Source: Kuschelorhynchus macadamiae
Taxonomy: Eukaryota; Arthropoda; Insecta; Coleoptera; Curculionidae
NCBI GenBank assembly: GCA_030620095.1
Contig: JAUTXW010000877.1
Location: 372,001-436,000, forward strand
DNA length: 64,000 bases
Reading direction: 5' to 3'
This document shows, in pieces, positions 1 to 11,641 of the stretch. Under the pieces are notes generated by a model, which made no database searches, was not told the DNA's origin, and saw only the letters and a program-made list of their open reading frames with translations. The position numbers and the translations under genes were made by a program. Position 1 is the first letter of the stretch; each line of letters opens with the position of its first letter.

Positions 1-69
1 TAATAGAACACCCTGTATATCATTTTTAAATCTGAAAAACAATTTGTCAGGTTTTTCTGGAAAAAACAC

Positions 70-1495
70 GATTTTTAGTGGATTTATGAGATTTGACGTT
101 TTTGTCATAGGTAGCCATGACAGTTCGTTACTAGGAATCTTAATCCGAATAATATGCATTCAAATGGAGTTCTTATAAAGTTGTTTATTTTACATAAGCA
201 ATGTGATCAAATAATAGCGAGCACTTACAGAAAATTTAACTCGATGTATCCAGATTTGCCACAACTGAACGAAAGGAAGTTTGTGAGAATACAGAACAAT
301 TTCAAAAATTATGATTAAAGACTTCTTATACTTTAACGAAACCTGTGATTGCCGATGAAGATAATGTTATATGAAATACTTTCATACAAATTCACACACT
401 TCAATTCAGTGTGCAGTGTCAGATTTGAGAGTATCATACTCATCAATTCTGCGAATTTTGTCCACGTACAATATGCATCCATTTAAATGGTCTAAAGTTC
501 AAGCTCTTAAACCGGAAGGTTGTGAACGAAGAACTCAGTTTTGTGAAATGCTTTTGATTCGCATTGAAGGGATTCAAAATTTTTTAAAAAATATTATTTG
601 GACTGACGAGGCTAAGTTTTCAAGGGAAGGGTTTTTAATTGAAGGAACACTTTTGGGTCGATCAAAACCCTTATGCAAACAAATTAATGGAGTTTCAAAA
701 TAAATTCAGTTTTAACGTTTCTGTTTGTTGAAAGATGAAAAAATTAGTTTCCAAATTCATGATGAACCTTTGGATTTCGCAAAATACCTACAAATATTGA
801 GATCTACTGTAAGTGACTTCTTTGAAAACTTAACTCTCGATGAATATCGCAATTGATGCAATGATAGCGACTTGTCAGACAAGTCAAGACCTATTTCAAA
901 TGTTGCAAGATCGCTGGTGTAGACGATTAGCACCTTGGGAATGGCCAGCGAGGTCGCCCGACCTCACGCCACTGGACTTTTATTTATAGGGTACTTTAAA
1001 AGAAAACATGTACATGATACCGGTACAAAACAAGGAAGAATTACGGCAACGAGTAGTTCAGTGTATTGAAGAACTTGATGCCATTGAAGAGCTACTACAC
1101 AACGTGTGGAAAAGTATATTTTGAAATATTTGGAGTGAAATGGCCAACACTTTCAAGATTTACTGAAACATAAATATTACTTTCTTGACTCTGTCTAACA
1201 GCTTAATTTGATTGTTACTTTTTCAAATTGTATAATTCCTGAAATGGTGCTGTATTCGTACAAACAAACTTCCTTTCGTTAATAAATCGTTGTGGTAATT
1301 CAAATTATGTTACGTTAAATTTTCTGCAAGTTCTCGCTATTATTTGATCACATTGCTCATCTAAAATAAACAACTCCTTAAGAAGTTCATTAGAATGCGT
1401 ATTATTCGGATTCATTTTACACTATTTTAAGATTCCCAGCAATGAACTGCTACTTATGACAAAAACGTCAAATCAATTCAATCCACGAATCCCAT
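70..1495 (+). mobile_element. Mariner-like DNA transposon with long TIRs, decayed
   Basis: The segment at about 70-290 reappears as an imperfect inverted copy at about 1278-1495. Shared blocks include the word around TTTGACGTTTTTGTCAT (91-107 and 1457-1473) and a block around TGATCAAATAATAGCGAG. The arms are about 200 bp, long for this superfamily. Between them lies a broken transposase reading on the plus strand. The outer ends are not certain: the left end may reach the ACACCCTGTATA-type motif near position 8, and the right end runs into a (TA)n tract. Confidence 0.7.
371..1125 (+). pseudogene. Mariner-like transposase remnant
   Basis: A 110-codon open frame at 371-703 carries the first catalytic block of a Tc1/mariner DDE transposase, seen as IIWTDEAKFSREG (D of TDEA). 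A later piece at about 925-1125, in another frame, reads WPARSPDLTPLDFYL, the block holding the last catalytic acid, followed by a stop at about 988 and then a helical C-terminal tail. The middle block around the second catalytic Asp was not found, so an internal deletion plus frameshifts and a stop make it non-functional. The gene sits inside the long inverted repeats at 70-290 and 1278-1495. Confidence 0.7.
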
Positions 1496-1538
1496 GAAAG
1501 TACTTGATATTTATACATTGTAAAGTTCAAGAAGAAAA

Positions 1539-3290
<1,752 letters not shown>

Positions 3291-4930
3291 TCAGTGGCGG
3301 CTATTCAGGTGAACTAGGTGAAGTGCTACTTCACCAGGAAAAATAAACTAACAAACATCTAACCATATTTATTAAATATCTCTTAAAATTAAAGTTTTTA
3401 CAATCATTTATTCACCTAATTGGCAAAAAATAAACTGTACATCTCGAATAAATATTTTACTTGACCGTTGGCGGCATGTCTTTTTAAAACTTTCAATCGA
3501 ACTTTATTATAACAACTATAGCAGTGGCGCAAACCGCTTCGACTTTGCTTGAGGTGCTATGTTTAGTTTACGATTTTCCTACTACGTTGCCACGACAACG
3601 CGTTCGCGATGATGTCGAGCACATGGAAGAATAATGTTAACCAGCGCCATACAACGCTCTCGGTGAATTGCTAACGCAGTACACTACACCCACGTGTCGT
3701 TCAGTTGGTTATTTACTTTTATTTTCGCGGATGTCGCTGCAATCGCTTAGTTCCTTTGCAGTTTACTTGACTGTTTTGTGTTATATTTATTTATGGTGTT
3801 GTTATAACTTTATTTGGTGTCGGGTTTATTAATTTACATTATTAATGAATCCGATCACGGATGTGGTTTGCATTTTGTTGGAAACTCCATTTAATCGATG
3901 GAAGAAACAAGATCAGAGTTTTAATCGTCATCCTGGTTTTCGGCGTACAAATGGTTATGTAGTAGTCAAATTTTACAAAAATTGTTTTGCTGGTCTTGTT
4001 GAATAGTTTCCAATAAATATTCAGGTGGAATAAGGAAGGATTTGCAGGTATGTACTATGTTAAATATATGAAGGTCTTTACATAGACATGAAGACTCGGC
4101 GGAGCAATTAAAATGCGAATTAATGCTAAAAACATTCGTAAAAAATCAAAGCACTATAGCTGACACTTTAAAAGAATATGCTAAACTAACTAAAATACAT
4201 TTTAACGAAAACGTTCGATTAAATAGACTATTTATGGGCTTGGTAATTGACGCAGTTTGGTACCTTGCAAAACAAGAGTTAGTCTTTCGCGGCCATGATG
4301 AGAGCAGCGAGTCAATAAATTGTGGGAATTTTAAAAAGCTTTTAGGTTTATTAATATCGAGAATTTCCCAAGAACTAAAAAATCATTACGAAAAAATTAA
4401 AATTGTTTTTACTGGTGACCCGAAAACTATTCAAAACGAAATAATGGAATGCATTTCTGATTATTTAAACGATCGTGTAAAAAATGAAATAATGAACACA
4501 CAGTTTTTTTCTGTGCAAGTAGATGACACCATTGATATTACGCAAACCTATCAGTGCTCCATAATTTAATATAATCTGAATTAACGTATCTTATTGAAAT
4601 AAGATACTTTAATTCAGAAGTCGAGAGATTCTTAGGATTTTATAGTGTCAGCTCCGATAGAACGTCGAAGAATTTATATTTTCTATTGGAACAAATTTTG
4701 GACCAATTTGACTATAAACATAAATTAATAGGGCAATGTTACGATAGCGCCAGTGTGATGTCTGGCCATCTAATTGGCCTTCAAAAAAAAAAAGAAAAAG
4801 CGCCGCAGTCCATTGTCTTGCGCATCGTCTTAACCTTATGATACAGCAAAGTTTAAAAATATTTCTAAATGTCGAATTTTTTTTGCAAGTCTTAGTGGTA
4901 TTCCCTAATTTTTCCCTCAAGTTTTACATT
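3291..4930 (+). mobile_element. hAT-type DNA transposon, truncated
   Basis: It begins with CAGTGGCGGCTATTC, the kind of terminus seen in hAT elements, and a small palindromic stretch around GGTGAAGTGCTACTTCACC. The transposase-like segment at 4080-4920 reads on the same strand. No matching right terminus is visible downstream of 4930, so the element is probably truncated at its 3' side. Confidence 0.6.
4080..4920 (+). pseudogene. hAT transposase fragment (ZMYM1/DUF4371-like)
   Basis: The longest open piece is 148 codons (4123-4569). It carries LAKQELVFRGHDES, a hallmark of ZMYM1/TTF-type hAT transposases, then FFSVQVDDTIDITQ, where the first catalytic Asp is expected (usual form DETTD). In a shifted frame downstream (about 4600-4920) comes GQCYDSASVMSG, equivalent to the second acidic block (C-D-G-A in relatives). 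The catalytic core after that and the C-terminal dimerisation domain are missing. A frameshift near 4565 and a poly-A run near 4785 break the frame. I read it as a dead partial copy on the same strand as the hAT terminus at 3291. Confidence 0.75.
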
Positions 4931-5174
4931 TATTATTGCAACTTTTTGTCCCCTAGGGAAAAAGGTAAACCCGGATTTTAAAACCGATGTTTCGTTTATT
5001 GGTGACGATCAGTAGGTCGACTTTTTTAAAGACAAACCTGCATTTTTTTATTGCAATTTTGTGATGTTAGCGGTCATCCCAAAAAAGTCGAAAGGAAATT
5101 TCATAGATAGTTATTCCGCATTTCTGTTTTTGTCAACTTGTTTCATTGTTTTTATTGAAACAATGTTTTTTTTT
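4931..5174. other. No gene recognised
   Basis: AT-rich spacer between the truncated hAT and the tandem repeat; nothing recognisable. Confidence 0.5.
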
Positions 5175-5475
5175 GCAAATTTCTGAAACGCTCTGTAGAA
5201 TAACGTAACTTCAGAAAAGCAGTAAATTGTAGTTTATAATTTAGACCTATCTTTTAGGATTATTTTGGATTTTGATTCGTTACTCTATCTCTATTTTTAC
5301 TCCGTTGTTTTTATTTACAGAGTGTAATATGAGATAATGTATTTTTGCAAATTTTCGGAACACCCTGTACAATAACCTAACTACAAAAAAAAATAGCAAA
5401 TCGTATTTTATAATTTAGACCTATCTTTTAGGATTATGTTGGTCTTGATTCGTTGCTCTGTCCCTATTTTTAAAG
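5175..5475. repeat. Two-copy tandem repeat, about 165-bp period
   Basis: The stretch at about 5175-5310 recurs at about 5345-5475 with about 80 to 85 percent identity by eye. The shared core is TAATTTAGACCTATCTTTTAGGATTAT. The second copy contains GAACACCCTGTACAATAAC, similar to mariner-type ends elsewhere in the window, so this may be a tandem pair of old transposon termini. It directly precedes the Tc1-like element. Confidence 0.75.
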
Positions 5476-5486
5476 GAGTTACAATG

Positions 5487-6493
5487 TTTAACGTAAAACA
5501 TTGTATTTTTACCATGTTATCCATGCAGACTCACAAGTCTTCAAAAAGATCTAGTAGTCTTGTAAATTAAAACTGTCAGAAGGCCATTTGTGTTTTGTTA
5601 GTTTATCGTCAACTGTCAAATAGAGTTTAATAAAATCTAGATATCTTAAATGAAACAACATTATTCAAATATTCATTTACAATACGTGTAACCGGCATTG
5701 TCATGCATAAAAATAAAGTCCTGGTATATAAGGCTGGCAAACGGAATAACATACTGCTCTAGTACGTCGATATATCCCCTGAGCATTTAAAGAATTTCTT
5801 GGTAGTACACAAAACATTTCTTGCTCGTATCTTTCCCCAGGCCGCCTCTAAACTTTCAGATGATTTCAAACAGAAGCGTGACTTGTCAGAAAATAAAACC
5901 TTGGACTATTGCTCCTCACCCCCCTGTACCTGTTCATTCGTGAAATTCATGCGAGTCCTTCAATGTTTACAAAGAAATTTTGGACCGGTCTTTCAACCTT
6001 GCTTTCAACCCTACTTCTTTCAACCTTCAACGGGCGGTATAGTCACTGTACGGTACCACATACTTCTTGTAGGCGTCTGTTGGGCACCGTAACGCTTTGA
6101 AATCGATTACTGGTTGCTTGAAGGACAATAAAACTTTTATCGATAATTGTGGTGCATCTAGGACGACCCGACCCGATCCTTTTTGTCTCAAAAAACCTTT
6201 ATCTTGTTCTTCTGGCTGTCTCTTCTGATATACCCACTTTTCTGGCAGCATAACTAACACTATTGCCTTCATCTGCTAAAGTAATAATTTTGGCTAAATT
6301 TTCTGGAGTTACTTGTCTAACCATTATAACTTGGATACAAGTTTGACATCTATTTGACATTTCAAGATAGACTAACAAAACACAAATGGCCTTCTGACAG
6401 TTTTAATTTCCAAAGCTACTAGATCTTTTTGAAGACGTGTGAGTCTGTATGGATAATATTGTAAAAATGCGATGTTTTACGTTAAACTCTCTT
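5487..6493 (-). mobile_element. Tc1-like transposon with about 140-bp TIRs
   Basis: The left arm at about 5487-5630 is an inverted copy of about 6340-6493. Shared words include AAACTGTCAGAAGGCCATTTG (and its complement), the word around CAAAAAGATCTAGTAG, and a terminal segment with TTTAACGTAAAACAT. The internal sequence encodes Tc1-type transposase pieces on the minus strand but is too short for a whole gene, so this is a deletion derivative. Confidence 0.8.
5660..6325 (-). pseudogene. Tc1-like transposase, internally deleted
   Basis: Reading on the minus strand from about 6325, an N-terminal paired-type helix-turn-helix is visible: LAKIITLADEGNS, then AARKVGISEETARRTR, then a GSGRPRCTT linker typical of Tc1 transposases. 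One stop follows the HTH near 6207. Further on (about 5765-5690) comes RGYIDVLEQYVIPFA and DFIFMHDNAG, the block with the second catalytic Asp. The first catalytic Asp block and the final SPDLNPIE block are absent. The lesions fit the shortened element bounded by the inverted repeats at 5487 and 6493. Confidence 0.75.
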
Positions 6494-6903
6494 AGACTTA
6501 TCTGTATAACAGGATGGAAGTATCTGGGGCACTTTGGCAGCGCTAAATCACCTCAAAATATCGAAATATCGCGTTCAACAGCGGGACCTGGTCTATGGCC
6601 CCCGTAACCCCCCCTTTCATCTAGCCCCATCCATTAAGAGATAGCTTATGCTTTTTGAAACACCCTGTATATTTGCTCTAAATTATCTTAAATATTACGT
6701 TTTGAAATATGTGTAGGTATTTCTTTTTCATAATGTACGATCTTTATTTATATTACCTAAGACAATCCGCTTCAGACATCACATATAAGCTTCCGTAAAA
6801 CGTGCTTCTAGCAGGACGTTAGTAAAGAAATGCATACAGCTAAGGTGAGTTAAATCTGGCTCTTCCTACTTAAATATTCAAAAAAATGACGACTTACTAT
6901 TAC
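6494..6903. other. No gene recognised
   Basis: A spacer between the Tc1-like element and the ABCA-like exon. It contains GAAACACCCTGTATATT at about 6658, a motif like the ends of several mariner-type repeats here, so part of it may be an old transposon end. If the minus-strand exon at 6904-7074 is real, this is also its downstream intron. Confidence 0.5.
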
Positions 6904-7074
6904 CTGTACATCAGTATAATTTGGTACGACTGCCACTGTATGACTAATATTCCTGAAATTGGCCATCAATTCCGCCTCTCCTCGGGGTTGGCTGATTTCC
7001 AAAAAGTGCGGGTTTGGCACAGCAATTTTGATAAGGAAAAGCACACCGAGGGTATAGATCGGCAGAAGGACTTC
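6904..7074 (-). CDS. Single exon of an ABCA-like ABC transporter (host gene)
   Basis: This 171-bp (57-codon) minus-strand segment is open throughout. It is bounded by a good acceptor (TTCTTTGTTTCAG, ending at 7075) and a plausible donor (CAG followed by GTAATAGTAAG, starting at 6903). The peptide starts EVLLPIYTLGVLFLIKIA, a hydrophobic helix, and continues with PNPHFLEISQPRGEA and VAVVPNYTD. This resembles the first membrane helix and start of the large extracellular loop of insect ABCA lipid transporters. Both ends are phase 0. No neighbouring exon was found, so the gene must have long introns filled with transposons, or this is an isolated relic. The family call rests on memory of ABCA N-termini. 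Confidence 0.5.
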
Positions 7075-8227
7075 CTGAAACAAAGAAGATATAATTTAGA
7101 ATAACATTTTATTTATTTATTTATTAATGTATAAATAAGATGCAGACTAGCTAAAAATGTGTTACTCTAATCGTGTGTTTAGGGGAGAAGAAGACAATGG
7201 GAATTAAAATTTTATTTAATAAGACCCTGCATTTATATTTTAACATAGTTCGCAGAATTAGTAACGCCATCTACAAATCAAGTCTTAAACGACTGGTGCC
7301 ATTATTCTTACTTACTATTCCGAAATGCGTGTTTTGGCCGGTGACAAGTAAATTATCGTGTTTAACGTATTTTTAAATATCAGAAAAACGGTAAGTAGCC
7401 TTACATAGGTATATTAAGAAAAGAAAAGCAAATCCTGCAAACATCCACGTGGGATATGCTAAGCCATCTAACGTGTTCAGTGACGGACAAGAGCAAGAAT
7501 TGGCTAAATACGTCGAGCACTGTACAAACATTTATTATGGTGTGACAACTAAAGATTTGCGAAAATTTGGGAGAATTTGCGTTTGAATCAGCCCTCGCAA
7601 AAGCATTGGCTTAAAGGGTTTTTTAAGCGACAAAACAATCTATTTATATGCTCTCCAGAATCAACAAATCTGGCAATGGCCACCGCTTTTAATCGCTCAA
7701 ATGTCTACATTCTTTAACAACCTGGGAAAAGTATATAAAAAATTGAGTTTTCATCCTAGTGATGTATATAACATAGACAAGACAGCTCTGACGGCAGTCC
7801 ACACACCATCTAAAATTATTATTAGAAAAGGTTGCAAACAAGTTGGCGTAGTAACAACTGGTGAAAGAAATACACTTGTTGCTTCAGCGGTTAATGCTAC
7901 TGGTAATTATATATAGTTTGACTAAAAGCAGAGTTATCGCGCGGGTCATACGATTTATCAACGACAAACTTTTTAAGTTTGTTTTTCTTTTATTACGTGT
8001 AATCATATCCTCCGCATAAAATCCGGAAGATGAATTAGATAGACCTATGATATTTTCATATGAAAAAAGAGGATAAACATATAAATACCAGCAGTTGCAA
8101 AAATCTTTGAGCGATGTCACTTCAAAGTCAGATTGATAAGTCAGTGACAAAATGAGTAATAGAAAGCAATTTTCGGCTTTTTTTGCATCCACAAGCGAAA
8201 AAAAATGGTATTAAATCTAATAAAATA

Positions 8228-9230
8228 TTAGGAAAATGAAAATTCACCGGCCAATATCCAGGAGACAGTAGCAAAAGCACTGGGAATCAGTATAAGGACT
8301 GTGCAAAAAATTGTGCATGAAAAAAGCATAATTTACTACCAAAGAAGATTAAGAAATGTACACGAAAAAAGCCAAAGACAGAAAACTTAAGTGACAATGT
8401 AAAAATGGATGTTCGTAATGCAATTTACGATTTATACACATCAAAAACTAATATAACCCTTCAAGTTTTAAAAGAAGCTTTAAACAATCGAGGCATATTG
8501 GAAATTGGACTAAAATCGTTGTCAAAATTAATAAAAATGTTGGGTTTTCGATATAAAAAGGACTCTAATCGAATATTGTTATGCGAGTTGCCACATAGCA
8601 AGTCAGTGTATCCAGTTTTTAAAGAAATACACGGAAAATGTTAATTCAAAATTTAGAAAATTGGTATTTTTAGACGAGACTTGGATATTTTCTAATGGAA
8701 GTGGTTCGAAATCTTGGCAGGACGAGTCTGTAAAAAGTGTCAAGAGAAAAAAGGGATGTGGGACGGGAAAACGGTTCATCATTTTGCATGTAGGTTGATA
8801 TACAGGATTTCTCCCAGGTGCAAGTTTACTGTTTTCTTCAACATCCAAAAGTATGGACTACCATGATAATATGAACTGTGAACTGTTTGAAAAGTGGTTA
8901 AAAAAACAACTGATTCCAAATTTAGATGCTCCATCTTTAATCATTCTGGACAATGCGTCATATCATTCAAGAATCTTAAATAAACAACCTACTTCATCCT
9001 GGAAGAAAATTGATATTTATATCTGCAAAATTGATATTTATATCTGCAAATGCTGCATATGCTGAAACTAGATCTTCTTTTAATAGCAAAATCTATTAAA
9101 AAACCAACAATATATGCCGTAGATGAAATATGAGGAATGGATATGAGGTTTTACGACTGCCGCCATACCATTGCCAGTTTAACGCAATAGAATTAATATG
9201 GGCTGGGGCAAAATCATATATCATTTAATG
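8228..9230 (+). pseudogene. IS630/Tc1-like transposase relic (DDE_3 type)
   Basis: An N-terminal helix-turn-helix is readable from 8228 (QETVAKALGISIRTVQKIV). A 79-codon open piece follows at 8405-8644. Next comes LVFLDETWIFSNG (first catalytic Asp) at about 8660-8700. The piece at 8853-9065 reads MDYHDNMNCELFEKWL and LIILDNASYHSR (second catalytic Asp). PPYHCQFNAIELIWA at about 9160-9205 carries the last acid. All three catalytic residues remain, but there are frameshifts near 8400, 8640 and 8800, a 21-bp tandem duplication at 9006-9047, and a hairpin that replaces the C-terminus. Confidence 0.75.
9006..9047. repeat. 21-bp tandem duplication in the transposase relic
   Basis: The unit at 9006-9026 (AAAATTGATATTTATATCTGC) is repeated exactly at 9027-9047. 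It duplicates seven codons in frame within the IS630/Tc1-like transposase, between the second and third catalytic blocks. Confidence 0.95.
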
Positions 9231-9248
9231 AATCTTGCCAAACAATTT

Positions 9249-9327
9249 GCACTTCATCTGATGTAAGATCATCGTTCACGTGTTTTTCGTAAACACGTGA
9301 ACGATGATCTTACATCAGATGAAGTGC
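9249..9327. repeat. Perfect 37-bp inverted repeat with 5-base spacer
   Basis: Bases 9249-9285 are the exact complement of 9291-9327, with TTCGT between them. The left arm continues the transposase coding sequence and the right arm is its mirror copy, so a short inverted duplication ended the reading frame. The transcript would form a very stable hairpin. Confidence 0.95.
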
Positions 9328-10400
9328 AATGAAATGAAATTTTAACCAAATACATATTTAGCGAATTTTCTTATTTAGTCCCTCGGCATTTAATATATAA
9401 AATGATATTAACTGGCTATCTTAATAATATTGCGTAATATAATAAAAAAAACTATTTTCTTTCTCCCTGTATATTTATAAATAGCCCATCGAGATTTAAT
9501 AGCTCGATAAAAGAATCACACAACATTTTGGTATTCACTGTGTTTTCTGATTTGATTCATAATGTTGGTGACCTTTGGACTCGCACGATAAGACCGCATT
9601 CGACTATACCATCTATGCTGATATTTCCCCGCCAAAAGCTGAAACTATTTATGATCCAAAATACACCTCCTGGTTCACATATTTCTGGTTGAGTGACGGT
9701 GGAGAACTTAGACTTAGACAACCACTCATCTCATCTCTCGTTTGCAATCTTAAATTACTGCAAAGAGAATGATGTCATACTATTTTAAGTTTCCCTACAC
9801 ACATGTCGCATCGATTGCAACCCTTAGACAGAACAGTGTATGGTGCCGGCAAATGGTTGGTTGAAATCACATCCAGGTGTGCCGATGACGATTTATGATA
9901 TTCCAACCATTTTAAAAGAGGCTCTTCCCCTTGCAGCAACTCCTACTAATATACAATACGGTTTGGCCTTGTAGTAGGCACATCTTTAGGGAATATGAGT
10001 TATTACCTTCAGAGGTTAGAAATCGCAAGATAAATGTAGATATTATTTCTAAAACCAATGACAACTAAATAACCGAAAATGTCACAAATACGTTGTCAGA
10101 ATTAAGACACAAAACTCCTTCACCTAGACCATCAACTTCTAAGTTGTTGGTCTAAGCGTTAGCACATTTCCTAAAGCTCCGCTCCGCGTAAAGGATTTAC
10201 CCGATGCAAATGTAAATCAGCTATATTGACTGTTATGCTTAAGAAATCTGCATTAGAAAAAGAGGCTGAAGAAAGAGAAAATCGTAAAAAAAAGAATTCG
10301 CAAATCGTAAAAAAAATTGCAGTCCTAAACAAAAGGAAAAATCGACAGAACCAAGTAATTATTCTGCAGAATAAGATGATAACGATAATGGTTTATGAAT

Positions 10401-11641
10401 AATATATTTAGAACCGTTTTTTAAAACGAAATAAAATGACCAGTGTATTCAATGTAGACAATGTTTCTTGCGGAAAAAATTATGATTTTTTACGTGTTTA
10501 TCCATTGTTCCTCTGACTAGTTTATTTTCTCTGACTCATTTATTTATTGTATTTTGATTTATTTAAGTCTCTGTTTACTGTGCTTACCTCGCATGTTTTA
10601 ACAACTTGCCTCATAGTGGTGATATATTGTTACACTATGTATACCTATTAAAAATAATTTTCAGTGCTATTTTTATACTTGTTGGAGCACTCTAGTTGAG
10701 AGGCATACTTAGTTTAAACATTATCGAGAATAGTTAATCATTTGTTTGCTGTACGTAATAAATGTTTTGTAAGCAATAAAAGAAAACTTAAAAATTGTAA
10801 CAACCTGCCCCCTCTCCCCTATTTCATAAAACGCAAAGAGACAAACCGAGAAAATCTAGATCCTTCCAAGTTTTGTTTTAAATTGTGAGATAAATGAAAC
10901 ATACCATCCCTAAAAACCTCCACTTACACCTATCAAAGCAAGCTTGGAAAAACAAGATATTATAATCAAGATGGTCAGAAAATCTACTAACATTGTTGTA
11001 GTTGAAGTTCAGTTGTATTTAACAATCCTGTGTCTAAGATGGTGTACTTTGAGTAACTATTAGATTAGATTTTATTGAACATTTGGGAAAGAAACCGTGT
11101 AATTCAGAAATTATATGTAACTTAATTTGGAGAATATGTTTAAATTAAATTTTATAATATCTGACTGAGATCGAGGCCAGTGTATTACTCTGGTGTAAAG
11201 TCATATACTTAGTCTCAGTCTCTTGGAGACGATTTCTTCACTCTGAATTCCTCATGCTGCATTATTTCTTGTTACTATATCCTAGTGGTAGAGGTATGTC
11301 GGTCTGCTGATAACACAGGCCTGCATAAAATTTGTGATCAAGCTATTTTATTTTTTTTTTCGCTTAAATGGGACTTATATTTACCTTAATTCCAAACCCA
11401 TTTTTGCTTCTATCACGTATTTTTTTTACAAACCAATATGAAGTTATTATCTGCGAATATTCGCAGCAAGTTAAACTGAATTCCTTGCTTTTGTTTGAAA
11501 CGTTGACACACATATTAATACCTCGTTTAAAATTGTACATTTATTGGTGGACTATGGTGGTAACTAGACCGCAGTTGGGGATTCCTCGAGACTCTGTTTA
11601 TTTAGAACAGAGACTTTTTTTATATTTGTAGACGGTTCATC
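10401..11641. other. No gene recognised
   Basis: AT-rich sequence. The pogo element probably ends near 10805-10825 at the C-rich run. Beyond that, an 87-codon open frame at 11368-11631 has no recognisable motif and is probably chance. Confidence 0.5.

Larger units (their letters stand above)
7914..9606 (+). mobile_element. IS630/Tc1-like transposon inserted in the pogo gene
   Basis: The pogo coding frame breaks at 7913 and resumes at 9609, with TA on both sides (7912-7913 and 9607-9608), the usual target duplication of Tc1/mariner/IS630 elements. Both ends start TAGT. About 15 of 20 positions match between GCAGAGTTATCGCGCGGGTC (7932-7951) and the complement of 9580-9599. The length is 1,693 bp. 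A transposase relic lies inside on the plus strand. Confidence 0.75.
7400..10400 (+). pseudogene. Pogo-type (DDE_1) transposase, split by another transposon
   Basis: The first half (about 7400-7913) contains a degraded helix-turn-helix region and then FHPSDVYNIDKTALTAV, the first catalytic block of pogo/Tigger-type transposases, followed by KQVGVVTTGERNT and NATGNYI. The second half resumes after the inserted element at 9609 with MLIFPRQK, then NHSSHLSF (second acidic block), a frame change, and MSHRLQPLDRTVYG. Later come GVPMTIYDIP and IQYG, all in the usual family order. A stop at about 7584 and several frameshifts show it is dead. A rich run TGCCCCCTCTCCCC at 10808 may be the right terminus, and GGGGAGAAG near 7182 the left. 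Confidence 0.8.

Noticed and set aside
9229..9330. Rho-independent terminator or miRNA precursor at the 37-bp hairpin
   Set aside because: Bacterial terminators do not apply in this insect-like genome, and the perfect arms are explained by duplication of transposase coding sequence.
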